A stretch of 64,000 nt of DNA, from NCBI GenBank assembly GCA_040217575.1, contig JAVJPW010000006.1, forward strand, positions 1,302,001 to 1,366,000, written 5' to 3'. Positions within the stretch are counted from its first letter, which is position 1. The number at the start of each line of letters is the position of its first letter. Of the stretch, positions 18,407 through 27,100 are shown one piece after another. Source of the stretch: Pacificispira sp040217575 (GTDB taxonomy: Bacteria; Pseudomonadota; Alphaproteobacteria; UBA8366; Aestuariispiraceae). The notes beneath the pieces are model-generated. The model ran no database searches and was not told where the DNA came from. It saw nothing but the letters and a program-made list of their open reading frames with translations. Both the position numbers and the translations under genes were made by a program.

Positions 18407-19489
18407 TCAGACCCCGGCGTCGGCTTTGATCTGGACGGAACGGCCGATTTCGTCGCGCGACGCGATACGGCCGATGGCATAGGCCTGTACGCTTTCCGCA
18501 TTCAAGATATCCAGAATCGCCTTCCGTTGATCCGCGGCGACGACAAGCACCATGCCAAGCCCGCAATTGAAGGTACGGAACATCTCGTTCGGGTGGATGC
18601 CGCCGCCTTCTTCGATCCACTGGAAGACCGGCAGACGCGGCCAGCTGTCGCTGCCGATCAGGCAGCCAAGATGATCCGGTACAACACGGGGCAGGTTCTC
18701 GTAAAATCCGCCGCCCGTTATATGACAGATGGCATGGACACCGCCCGCGCGAATCGCGGCCAGCGCGTCCCTGACATAGATTCGTGTCGGGGTCAGAAGA
18801 GCCTGCCCGACGGTCAGGTCCGAATCGAACGGGCAGGGCGAGGAGAATTTCAGGCCATCCAGGCTCAGAATCTTCCGGACCAGGCTGAACCCGTTGGAAT
18901 GCACACCGGAGGAGGCGATGCCGATCAGGATATCCCCTTCACCGACCTTATCGCCCGTCAGCACTTCGTCGCGTTCCACGGCGCCGACGGCAAATCCCGC
19001 CAGGTCATAATCGCCGTCCCCATACATGCCGGGCATTTCGGCGGTTTCCCCGCCGACCAGCGCACATCCGGCCAGTTTGCAGCCCTCGGCAATGCCGGAA
19101 ACGACCTGGGCTGCGGTGTCGACGTCCAGCGCACCGGTGGCGAAGTAGTCCAGAAAGAACAGCGGTTCCGCACCCTGTACGACCAGATCGTTGACGCACA
19201 TGGCGACCAGGTCGATTCCGACCGTATCGTGGATGCCGCTTTCAATGGCGATTTTAAGTTTCGTGCCGACGCCGTCGGTCCCTGAAACCAGAAGCGGATC
19301 CTTGAAGCCTGCGCCTTTCAGGTCGAAAAACGCCCCGAAACCGCCAAGACCCGCGTCTGACCCGGCCCGCGCCGTCGACTTAGCCAACGGTTTGATCCGA
19401 TCGACCAGCCGGTTGCCTGCATCTATGTCGACACCAGCGTCGGCGTAGGTCAGCCCGTTGCGTTTTCCGCTGCCATTATTCGGCCCCAT
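18407..19489 (-). CDS. purM: phosphoribosylformylglycinamidine cyclo-ligase
   Basis: AIR synthetase, the ATP-dependent step after FGAM formation in purine synthesis. The 360-residue protein has GLTYADAGVDIDAGNRLVD, DLKGAGFKDPLLVSGTDGVG, GGETAEMPGMYGDGDYDLAG and ITGGGFYENLPRVVP. The ATG at 19489 is preferred over a GTG ten codons upstream. It forms a two-gene operon with purN and is divergent from the DUF2066 gene. Confidence 0.96.
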   Translation of the reverse strand: MGPNNGSGKRNGLTYADAGVDIDAGNRLVDRIKPLAKSTARAGSDAGLGGFGAFFDLKGAGFKDPLLVSGTDGVGTKLKIAIESGIHDTVGIDLVAMCVNDLVVQGAEPLFFLDYFATGALDVDTAAQVVSGIAEGCKLAGCALVGGETAEMPGMYGDGDYDLAGFAVGAVERDEVLTGDKVGEGDILIGIASSGVHSNGFSLVRKILSLDGLKFSSPCPFDSDLTVGQALLTPTRIYVRDALAAIRAGGVHAICHITGGGFYENLPRVVPDHLGCLIGSDSWPRLPVFQWIEEGGGIHPNEMFRTFNCGLGMVLVVAADQRKAILDILNAESVQAYAIGRIASRDEIGRSVQIKADAGV

Positions 19490-19572
19490 TGTTTTTGAAT
19501 CCTGTCCTATGGCGCCCACCCGAAACGGCGGCTATAACGGGCGGGACATAATCGGAATAGGAGCCTTTTGCA

Positions 19573-20907
19573 ATGCCGGAGCGGCCCCGCGCGCGCCTTC
19601 AATCTGCCTTGGTCCTTGCGATCCTGGTGCTTACGGTGCCATTCGCAGGCGCTGCGGCGCAAAGCCTTTATACGATCGATGAGGTTTTGATCGATGAACG
19701 CGCGACGAGCGAAGTCGATGCAAAGCAGAACGGCATCGCGCAGGCAAAGCGCGATGCGTTTCGCCGTTTGCTTGAACGGTTGACCCTTTCCCCAGACCAG
19801 CAGGCGCCCACGCCCCTGGAATCCACCGATGCGTCGGGCGGTCTGTCCGCACAGGACGTCCCGGACGGGGCCACAATTGTGTCCGGTGACAGTGCATTGG
19901 CGACGGGCAATACGGCATTGGGTGCGGACGGTGCGGTCGTCGTTTCCGAAGGCGGGGTGCCTGTTGCCAGCGTGCCGCCGGCATTTCCGGATGACAGCCG
20001 CCTGGAGACGATGATTCGCGATATATCGTTCCAGGATGAACGGTTCGGTGGCGGCCGATACCTTGCCGAACTGACGATCCGGTTCAACGCGGATGCCGTG
20101 AACACCTTCCTGGAGAGAAGCGGCACAGCCTATCTGGGCGGGCCCAGTCCGCGGATGGTGGTTCTGCCAATCTTCCGGCAGGACGGAAGCAATATTCTGT
20201 GGAGCGATCTGAACCCGTGGCTTGGCGCATGGTCTGAACTGGACCGCGAAAGCCTGATCGTGCCGCATAGGGTGCCGCTGGGGGATCTGGCCGACATCGG
20301 TGCGATTGATGCGGAACGCGCACTTGCCGTCGATGCCGCATCGATCAATGCGATCGGGGCGCGTTACCGTGCCGGTGCAGTTGCAATCCTGATCGCGTCG
20401 CTGGATCCTGAAACAGGGCTTCAGGTCGAAGTGGCGACGTTCGGGTCCGGTTGGCCGACTGCGCCCGAACTTGTGCGTGTCTCGCGCCAGGAAGGCTATG
20501 ATGCGGCGATGGCCATGCAGCCGGAAGAGGATGTTCCGGCGGTAGATGAAATGCCCGAAATTCTGCCGGACGAAGATGTTCTGCTGGGTGCAGCGTCCAT
20601 CATCCTGGATTCGCTGGAGACACGCTGGAAGCGGGAAAACATCCTGCGGTTCGACCAGGAAACGGCGAACCTGTCGGCAGAGGTCAGCCTGACCGGGCTG
20701 GAAGACTGGCTCTCGGTGAGGTCCATCCTGAGCACCGTCCCGCCGGTGCGCAGCTGGCGGCTGGTTGAACTGTCTACGACCAGGGCCGTTCTGGAAATCG
20801 ACTATGTCGGGGATACGGACCGTCTGGCGCAGGGGTTTGCCCGGGCGGCCCTGTCGCTTGTCCCCGGCGGGGACGGGCCCGAAGACCGCTGGCTCATTCT
20901 GCGATAA
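19573..20907 (+). CDS. exported DUF2066 domain protein
   Basis: A 444-residue protein of unknown function. Residues 1-29 form a Sec signal peptide (LQSALVLAILVLTVPFAGAAAQ). A DUF2066-like body follows, starting with YTIDEVLIDERATSEVDAKQ and KRDAFRRLLERLT, then FPDDSRLETMIRDISFQDER. An Ala/Asp/Gly-rich loop near residues 75-135 looks disordered. It sits directly before hdaA, a position I recall for DUF2066 genes in alphaproteobacteria; only 3 bases separate the two, suggesting co-transcription. The role is not established. Confidence 0.75.
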   Translation: MPERPRARLQSALVLAILVLTVPFAGAAAQSLYTIDEVLIDERATSEVDAKQNGIAQAKRDAFRRLLERLTLSPDQQAPTPLESTDASGGLSAQDVPDGATIVSGDSALATGNTALGADGAVVVSEGGVPVASVPPAFPDDSRLETMIRDISFQDERFGGGRYLAELTIRFNADAVNTFLERSGTAYLGGPSPRMVVLPIFRQDGSNILWSDLNPWLGAWSELDRESLIVPHRVPLGDLADIGAIDAERALAVDAASINAIGARYRAGAVAILIASLDPETGLQVEVATFGSGWPTAPELVRVSRQEGYDAAMAMQPEEDVPAVDEMPEILPDEDVLLGAASIILDSLETRWKRENILRFDQETANLSAEVSLTGLEDWLSVRSILSTVPPVRSWRLVELSTTRAVLEIDYVGDTDRLAQGFARAALSLVPGGDGPEDRWLILR

Positions 20908-20910
20908 TCC

Positions 20911-21606
20911 GTGGCGATGGCGTCCGGCACTGTCCAGTATCCTTTGTCCTTGTCCTTCCGCCCGGCGCGCGGCCGGGATGATTTCCTGGTTGGGCCCTGT
21001 AACGAAGAAGCCGTTGCCTGGGTCGACCTATATCCCGATTGGCCCCAGCCGCTGGCGGTTCTGACCGGTGGGCCTGGAAGCGGAAAGACGCATCTGTTGA
21101 GTGTCTGGGGGGAAAAGAGCGGTGCGCTTTGGCTGGAGGGGGCATCCCTTTCCACTGACGGTCTGGACAAAACGCTGGGCACTTGCACGGTCGTAGCGTT
21201 GGACGGGGCGGACAATGTACCCGACCCGGTATCGCTCTTTCATCTGATCAACATGATGCGTGAACGCAGCGGGACCCTGGTTCTGGCAAGCAGGGTGTCG
21301 CCCGCGCGCTGGTCTGCCGGTCCGGCGGACCTTCATTCCCGGCTGCGCGCCGGTCTGCAGCTTAGCCTGGGGGAGGCGGACGAGGATTTTCTGTCCGCCG
21401 TGCTGATGAAACATTTCGATGACCGTCAATTGAAGGTCGGGCCGGAAGTCCTGAACTATCTGAAGGTAAGGCTGCCGCGCACCTTTGATGCGGTACGCCG
21501 CATTGCCGATGAGATCGACCGCCTCAGCCTTGCGGAAAAGCGAAGCATAACCATACATTTGGCGAAACGGGCGCTGGCCCAATCCGGGCTTGCGGAAGAA
21601 GACTGA
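20911..21606 (+). CDS. hdaA: DnaA-regulatory inactivator HdaA
   Basis: DnaA-related AAA+ protein that, with the sliding clamp, promotes hydrolysis of DnaA-bound ATP and restrains re-initiation. The 231-residue protein has an N-terminal clamp-binding-like segment (YPLSLSFRP), a domain beginning DDFLVGPCNEEAVAWVD, Walker A GGPGSGKTHLL and a loose Walker B (TVVALDGADN). It ends in a lid helix domain (LPRTFDAVRRIADEIDRLSL). It lacks the DNA-binding domain IV of DnaA. The start may be GTG at 20911 or ATG at 20917. Confidence 0.9.
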   Translation: MAMASGTVQYPLSLSFRPARGRDDFLVGPCNEEAVAWVDLYPDWPQPLAVLTGGPGSGKTHLLSVWGEKSGALWLEGASLSTDGLDKTLGTCTVVALDGADNVPDPVSLFHLINMMRERSGTLVLASRVSPARWSAGPADLHSRLRAGLQLSLGEADEDFLSAVLMKHFDDRQLKVGPEVLNYLKVRLPRTFDAVRRIADEIDRLSLAEKRSITIHLAKRALAQSGLAEED

Positions 21607-21623
21607 ACGAAGGGAGACAGCTT

Positions 21624-22403
21624 ATGGATTTGGGAATCAGCGGCCGGAACGCCATTGTATGTGCATCGTCCAAAGGGTTGGGGCGGGCGTGTGCAATATC
21701 GCTGGCACGCGAAGGGGTGAATGTCGTAATCAACGGACGCACGCCCGAAACTTTGGAAGAAACAGCTGCCGCAATTCGCGCGGAATCGAATGTTCAGGTG
21801 ACGGCCGTTGCCTGCGATGCAACGACTGATGAGGGACGGGAGGCGCTGCTGGCCGCCTGTCCGGAACCGGACATTCTAATCAACAATGCCGGCGGCCCAC
21901 CGCCCGGCGACTTCCGCGACTGGGACCGTGACGACTGGATCAAGGCCGTAGATTCCAACATGCTGGCGGCGATTTTCCTTATCAAGGCAACCGTCGACGG
22001 CATGATGGACCGCAATTTCGGACGTATCGTCAATATTACTTCGGCTGCGGTGAAGGCGCCGATCCCGATTCTGGGTCTTTCGAACGGTGCACGGGCGGGG
22101 CTGACCGGGTTCGTTGCCGGGCTGTCGCGCGAAACCGTGCGCCGGAACGTAACCATAAACGGGCTTCTGCCGGGACCGTTCGACACCGACCGACTCAAGG
22201 CGACGATTGCCAGTCGTGCCAAAAAGGACGGCATTTCCGAAGAAGAAGCGCTGCGCCGTGTCGGGGAAGGAAACCCGTCCGGGCGTGTTGGCAAACCGGA
22301 GGAGTTTGGCGAGGCATGCGCATTCCTGTGTGGTGCAAGTGCCGGGTTTATCACCGGCCAGAATTTCCTATTGGATGGGGGCGCGTACCCCGGCACTTTA
22401 TAG
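21624..22403 (+). CDS. SDR-family oxidoreductase with altered catalytic motif
   Basis: Short-chain dehydrogenase-like protein of 259 residues. The cofactor end is divergent but recognisable (ASSKGLGRACAISLAREGVN), followed by NNAGGPPPGDFRDW. The catalytic Ser is in IVNITSAAVKAP. The next block reads LSNGARAGLTGF where YxxxK is expected, so the Tyr and Lys positions are Ser and Arg. I know this variant from other proteobacterial SDR sequences, so it is a subfamily trait. GGGAGA precedes the start. It lies between hdaA and the CYTH-CHAD gene. Activity is uncertain. Confidence 0.85.
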   Translation: MDLGISGRNAIVCASSKGLGRACAISLAREGVNVVINGRTPETLEETAAAIRAESNVQVTAVACDATTDEGREALLAACPEPDILINNAGGPPPGDFRDWDRDDWIKAVDSNMLAAIFLIKATVDGMMDRNFGRIVNITSAAVKAPIPILGLSNGARAGLTGFVAGLSRETVRRNVTINGLLPGPFDTDRLKATIASRAKKDGISEEEALRRVGEGNPSGRVGKPEEFGEACAFLCGASAGFITGQNFLLDGGAYPGTL

Positions 22404-22473
22404 TAATATGAAAGATTTATTACAGAACACTATATCTTTTGAATAAATCTCGCGATCTCGCTACTCAAACCAA

Positions 22474-24030
22474 ATGGTTGAGCAGGAAATCGAACTCAAG
22501 CTGTCCCTGCCGGAGGGGGAGGTCGCGCGGTTCAGGCGGGACCCTATGATCCACCGCCTGAAACAGGGACGCGCGGTGAACAAGCCGTTGCTTGCCGCGT
22601 ATTTCGATACCCCCAACCTGTCGCTGAAGTCGGCCAGAATGGCGCTGCGTATTCGCCAGGAAGGCCGCCTTCGTGTCCAGACACTGAAAATCGCAACAAA
22701 AGGCAGCGCGACCGGCATACAGGTTCGCGGTGAATTTAATGCGAAGACCAACCGAAATTCACCGGACATCGCACTGATTGAGAGTGAAGCCGCGCGCTGC
22801 GCGCTTCTAAAGGCTATCGGTCGAACCAAAGATGACAATTCAACCCCGAAATCCGCGATTCTGAATCTTATCCCGGTCTTTACAACGGATGTGCGCCGCA
22901 CGGTTTGGACGTTGGCCGACGGCACCGACGCGGTCGAGGTCTGCCTGGACCTGGGAACGATAGAAAGCGGTGGAAAATCAGTGCTGATCCGCGAGGTGGA
23001 ACTGGAACTGAAGCGCGGGTCGGAGGCGTTCCTTCTGGACATCGCCGATACTTTTTCCGAACGGTATGGATGTCGTGTCTTTTCGGACAGCAAGGCGGCC
23101 CGAGGATACAGCCTGTGTTCGCCGTCGTCGCCAACGCCGCGAAAGGCGGGGAAGCTAAGGCTTGAGCCCGACCAAAGCGTCTGGTCGGCATTTCAGGCAA
23201 TCGTTGGTGAAGGCACGGATCAGCTTTTCGCAAACGAACCGACGGTTCGACTGGGTCAGGATGTAGAAGGGGTCCATCAGGCCCGCGTCGCGGTGCGCAG
23301 AATGCGTGCGGCCTTGAGCGCCTTTCGATCCGTCCTGCCGGATGCTTTCAGAAGCCCGTTGAACAAGGATCTGCGATGGGTCGGGAACATGCTGGGACCC
23401 GCGCGGGACTGGGATGTTTTCATTGATGAGACATTGCATGCGGTTTTAAAGCGGCCAGGCAGACCGCCCGCGCTTGACCGGTTTGCGGAGCGTTGCGGGG
23501 AGGCGCGCAAACACGGCTATAGACGCGCCAGAAAGGGCCTGAACTCAGCCCGCTACGGTCGGTTACAACTGTCCCTGATCCGGGTGCCTTACACGGCCGC
23601 CCCCACCCTGGAGGCTGAAAGGCCGATCGGTGAATTCGCCGGTGCATTACTGGACGAACGGCTGCGTGCGGTACAGACTGCCGCCGGTCGGGACCCGTCG
23701 CTTCTGGATGAAGTATCACTGCATGCGCTTAGAATTGATATCAAGAAGCTGCGGTATGCCATTGAATTTTTTGGAAACCTATATGTAGCGCATGATGTGA
23801 AACCCTACCGCAGTGCGCTGAAGCGGTTGCAGGAATGTCTGGGCGGGTTGAATGACGCGGCGGTTCATGCCGCCATGCTTCAGGCCATGAATGCGCCGGA
23901 TCGGCCGGTGTCCAAGTTCGTCCAGCGGGCGATACTCTCGCATTTGCATGCAAGCCGGGATGAAGGCCTGTCGCACCTGACGGAGATGTGGGGCGCATTT
24001 TCAACGCTGCCGCCGTTCTGGCGATCGTGA
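22474..24030 (+). CDS. CYTH and CHAD domain protein
   Basis: A 518-residue two-domain protein. Residues about 1-200 form a CYTH (triphosphate tunnel) domain with the defining EIELKLSLPEG motif at the N-terminus and charged strands (RGEFNAK, REVELELK). Residues about 225-510 form a CHAD helical domain with HQARVAVRRMRAALSAFR and LRIDIKKLRYAIEFFGNLY, rich in the basic and His residues that bind polyphosphate in studied CHAD proteins. Its neighbours are a SixA-like phosphatase, ppk and ppx, supporting a role in polyphosphate binding or inorganic triphosphate hydrolysis. No good Shine-Dalgarno is seen before the ATG. Confidence 0.9.
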   Translation: MVEQEIELKLSLPEGEVARFRRDPMIHRLKQGRAVNKPLLAAYFDTPNLSLKSARMALRIRQEGRLRVQTLKIATKGSATGIQVRGEFNAKTNRNSPDIALIESEAARCALLKAIGRTKDDNSTPKSAILNLIPVFTTDVRRTVWTLADGTDAVEVCLDLGTIESGGKSVLIREVELELKRGSEAFLLDIADTFSERYGCRVFSDSKAARGYSLCSPSSPTPRKAGKLRLEPDQSVWSAFQAIVGEGTDQLFANEPTVRLGQDVEGVHQARVAVRRMRAALSAFRSVLPDAFRSPLNKDLRWVGNMLGPARDWDVFIDETLHAVLKRPGRPPALDRFAERCGEARKHGYRRARKGLNSARYGRLQLSLIRVPYTAAPTLEAERPIGEFAGALLDERLRAVQTAAGRDPSLLDEVSLHALRIDIKKLRYAIEFFGNLYVAHDVKPYRSALKRLQECLGGLNDAAVHAAMLQAMNAPDRPVSKFVQRAILSHLHASRDEGLSHLTEMWGAFSTLPPFWRS

Positions 24031-24042
24031 CCGTTGGTCCGG

Positions 24043-24570
24043 TCAGTCGCCGACCTGGCGCGGGCGCCAGAACGCGCTCAGGCTGCCGCAACCGGGGGCG
24101 AGGGACAGCCACGGCGTATCCGCCAAATCAATAACCGCCAGACCGGCGGTCGGAAATTTTTCCCGAACGGCAGACAGATCATCCTGGTTGGCGGCGCTGC
24201 CCGACAGAGTGATGGTCAGGTCCTGCATGACCGGATTGTGGCCGATGACCATGGCGCGCGCGATCGAACCGGGAAGCTGACGAAGGCGTTCGATCAGCGT
24301 GGCTTCGCTGCCGACCTCATAAATGCCGTTTTCCATCAGGATTCGGCATTCGCCTTCAAGAAAGGGAAGAACCAGCCCCAGCGTTTCGCGCGTTCGGCGG
24401 CTGGTGGAACACAAAATCAGGTCAGGTGCAATCTTGTGGTCCGCCATAAGCTGGCCCATGCGCGGGGCTGCTTTCAGGCCGCGATTGGCAAGCGGGCGTT
24501 CGAAGTCCCGAAGGGCCGTGTCGGCCCAACTGGATTTTGCGTGACGGAATACATATAGCTGTCGCGGCAA
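24043..24570 (-). CDS. SixA-like histidine phosphatase
   Basis: Histidine-phosphatase-superfamily protein resembling SixA, 175 residues from the chosen TTG. The phosphate pocket shows LYVFRHAKSSW, CSTSRRTRETL and VIGHNPVMQDL, giving both catalytic His and the Arg residues. The TTG at 24570 has GGGAG at good spacing and puts the RHAKS motif near residue 10, as in relatives. A TTG at 24612 would add 14 residues spanning a tandem repeat. It is convergent with the CYTH-CHAD gene and divergent from ppk. Substrate unproven. Confidence 0.82.
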   Translation of the reverse strand: MPRQLYVFRHAKSSWADTALRDFERPLANRGLKAAPRMGQLMADHKIAPDLILCSTSRRTRETLGLVLPFLEGECRILMENGIYEVGSEATLIERLRQLPGSIARAMVIGHNPVMQDLTITLSGSAANQDDLSAVREKFPTAGLAVIDLADTPWLSLAPGCGSLSAFWRPRQVGD

Positions 24571-24580
24571 ATCGAACTCC

Positions 24581-24610
24581 CAATCCCCTTGGACCTCAAT
24601 CCCCTTGGAC
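24581..24610 (-). repeat. tandem 14-bp direct repeat upstream of the SixA-like gene
   Basis: CAATCCCCTTGGAC occurs twice with 2 bases between (24581-24594 and 24597-24610). Read on the minus strand each copy contains AAGGGG, a Shine-Dalgarno-like core, just before the proposed TTG start. Confidence 0.75.
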
Positions 24611-24750
24611 AATATCTGTCTGGCGGACGTACCATGCCCGTCATGCGACCTTCAAGACATAGGTTGGTTCCGGCGGAACCGACACAGTAAATTCACATAA
24701 TTGGTCGTGACACAAATTTGCGCAGTCGCTATTCCGCAGGTAAACCATTG

Positions 24751-24767
24751 TGTGAAGCCTTTGTGAA
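24751..24767 (+). promoter_or_regulatory. possible Pho-box-like direct repeat before ppk
   Basis: TGTGAA is repeated at exactly 11-base spacing (24751 and 24762), 16 bases before the ppk start. PhoB sites are direct repeats with the same 11-base period, but the hexamer matches the known TGTCAT core only partly, and the site is close to the start codon. Confidence 0.3.
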
Positions 24768-24782
24768 CACAGGGATGTCGAC

Positions 24783-27005
24783 GTGACGGACCAGCCTGCG
24801 GAAACCCTTTCTCCGGAAACGGACGACGCGCCACCGACGGAAACGTCCGGGTTCGGCGCCGAAAGGTTCATTAACAGGGAACTTTCCTGGTTGGCCTTCA
24901 ACACCCGTGTTCTGGAAGAGGCGATCAATACCAACCATCCGCTGCTGGAGCGGCTTCGTTTCCTGTCGATTTCCGGAAGCAACCTGGATGAATTCTACAT
25001 GGTGCGTGTCGCCGGTCTGAAGGGGCAGGTGTCCGCCGGTATTTCAACGCCCAGTCAGGACGGGAACATACCGGCACAGCAACTGCGGCTGATTTCCGAA
25101 GAAGCGGGCCAGCTGATGGGCCGCCAGCAGAAGATCTGGGAAGGTCTTCAGGACGAACTCCGCAAAGCCGGTGTGGTGCTGCTTCGCACGGACGAGTTTT
25201 CGTCGCGCGATAAAAGCTGGCTGGACGGATGGTTCCTGGAACAGGTGTTTCCGGCGCTGACGCCGCTTGCGGTCGACCCTGCGCACCCGTTCCCGTTCAT
25301 CCCCAACAAGGGTCTCGTTCTGGCAATGGAACTGACGCGGCCGGAAGACGACAAGCGCATGAACGGGTTGATCCCGATTCCCGGCAATCTGGATCGGTTT
25401 ATCCGGCTGCCGGGACAGAAGGCGCGTTTCGTTCTGTTGGAAGATGTGATCCGGCTTTACATGGAACGCCTGTTTCCGGGATTCACGGTGACGGGCCAGG
25501 GGATGTTCCGTGTCATCCGCGACAGCGATGTCGAAATCGACGAAGAAGCCGAAGACCTGGTCCGCACCTTTGAAAGCATGCTGCGCCGCCGGCGCCGGGG
25601 ACATGTTATACGGCTGACCATCGGTGCGGACATGCCCGAAGACCTTCGGGATTTCGTGATCGATCAGCTGGACGCGGACCCGGAAGACGTCTTTCCGCTG
25701 GACGGGATTCTGGGGGTATCCGACGTCAGCCAGATGATCGTGTCCGACCGTCGGGATCTGCAGTTCGAAAGCTTCAACATCCGCTTTCCCGAACGCATCC
25801 GCGACTTCGGCGGTGATTGTTTTGCCGCAATCCGGGCAAAGGATATTATCGTCCATCACCCGTATGAAAGCTTCGATGTCGTCGTCCAGTTCCTGCGCCA
25901 GGCGGCCCAGGACCCGGCGGTCATTGCCATCAAACAGACGCTGTATCGCACATCCAACGATTCCCCGATCATCGCGGCGTTGAGTGAGGCAGCGGAGGCC
26001 GGGAAGTCCGTGACGGCGCTGGTCGAACTGAAGGCCCGGTTCGATGAGGCGGCGAATATCCGCTGGGCACGGGACCTGGAACGGGCGGGCGTACAGGTGG
26101 TCTATGGCTTCGTCGACCTGAAGACCCATGCAAAGGTTTCCATGGTCGTACGCCGGGAAGGCACGGGCCTTCGGTCCTATGTGCATTATGGGACGGGGAA
26201 CTATCACCCGATAACGGCCAAAATCTATACGGACCTAAGCTATTTCACCTGCGACCCGGCGCTGGGCCGGGACGCGGCGCGTGTGTTCAATTTCATGACC
26301 GGATATGCAACGCCGGAAGAACTGGAACGCCTTTCCATCGCGCCCATCACGCTGCGCCATCGGGTTTTGAGCTGTATTCGCGAAGAAACGGAACATGCCA
26401 AGGCTGGGCGCCCGGCACAGATCTGGTTCAAGGTGAACAACCTGGTCGACGGCGACATCATCGATGCGCTTTACGATGCATCCCAGGCCGGGGTCGAAAT
26501 CGATTTGGTCATACGGGGTATCTGCTGTCTGCGGCCCGGCATTCCAGGGCTGAGCGACCATATCCGGGTCAAAAGCATCGTCGGCCGCTTCCTGGAACAC
26601 AGCCGCATCTTCTGTTTCGGGGCGGGCAAGGGGCTGCCGTCGTTGGACGGTAAAGTTTATATCAGTTCCGCCGACATGATGCCGCGGAACCTGGACCGGC
26701 GTGTGGAATCGCTGGTTCCGATCGAAAACATGACCGTCAAGCGTCAGATCCTGGAGCAAGTCATGTTTGCCAACCTGAACGACGAAGCGCAGTCCTGGCA
26801 CATGGAAAGTTCAGGAAGCTATGTCCGCAACGAACCGGCGGGTCAGGGGTTCAACTGTCATGTCTTCTTCATGACAAATCCCAGTCTTTCCGGGCGCGGC
26901 AAGGCCATCAAAAAGGCGGGCAAGATTTCACGCAGTACAAAGGCCGCAAAATCCACTGCATCGCGCAAGACACGGGCTGCGGCAAAACCGACCAAGACCG
27001 GTTGA
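24783..27005 (+). CDS. ppk: polyphosphate kinase 1
   Basis: Makes polyphosphate reversibly from ATP. The 740-residue protein contains RFINRELSWLAFNTRVLEEA, LSISGSNLDEFYMVRVAG, IKQTLYRTSNDSPIIAALSE, the phospho-acceptor His region VHYGTGNYHP and the second His in FLEHSRIFCF. A Lys/Ala/Thr-rich tail of about 40 residues follows the conserved end. The start is GTG, with AGGGA seven bases before. It is followed 95 bases later by ppx. Confidence 0.97.
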   Translation: MTDQPAETLSPETDDAPPTETSGFGAERFINRELSWLAFNTRVLEEAINTNHPLLERLRFLSISGSNLDEFYMVRVAGLKGQVSAGISTPSQDGNIPAQQLRLISEEAGQLMGRQQKIWEGLQDELRKAGVVLLRTDEFSSRDKSWLDGWFLEQVFPALTPLAVDPAHPFPFIPNKGLVLAMELTRPEDDKRMNGLIPIPGNLDRFIRLPGQKARFVLLEDVIRLYMERLFPGFTVTGQGMFRVIRDSDVEIDEEAEDLVRTFESMLRRRRRGHVIRLTIGADMPEDLRDFVIDQLDADPEDVFPLDGILGVSDVSQMIVSDRRDLQFESFNIRFPERIRDFGGDCFAAIRAKDIIVHHPYESFDVVVQFLRQAAQDPAVIAIKQTLYRTSNDSPIIAALSEAAEAGKSVTALVELKARFDEAANIRWARDLERAGVQVVYGFVDLKTHAKVSMVVRREGTGLRSYVHYGTGNYHPITAKIYTDLSYFTCDPALGRDAARVFNFMTGYATPEELERLSIAPITLRHRVLSCIREETEHAKAGRPAQIWFKVNNLVDGDIIDALYDASQAGVEIDLVIRGICCLRPGIPGLSDHIRVKSIVGRFLEHSRIFCFGAGKGLPSLDGKVYISSADMMPRNLDRRVESLVPIENMTVKRQILEQVMFANLNDEAQSWHMESSGSYVRNEPAGQGFNCHVFFMTNPSLSGRGKAIKKAGKISRSTKAAKSTASRKTRAAAKPTKTG

Positions 27006-27100
27006 CGGATTTCCTCGGATCGAAGACTTTGCCGGGCATCGGGAACCTGATTTCACGCGCCGTTCGACGGTGCTGCTGACACACTGGACAAGGCTCGCGC

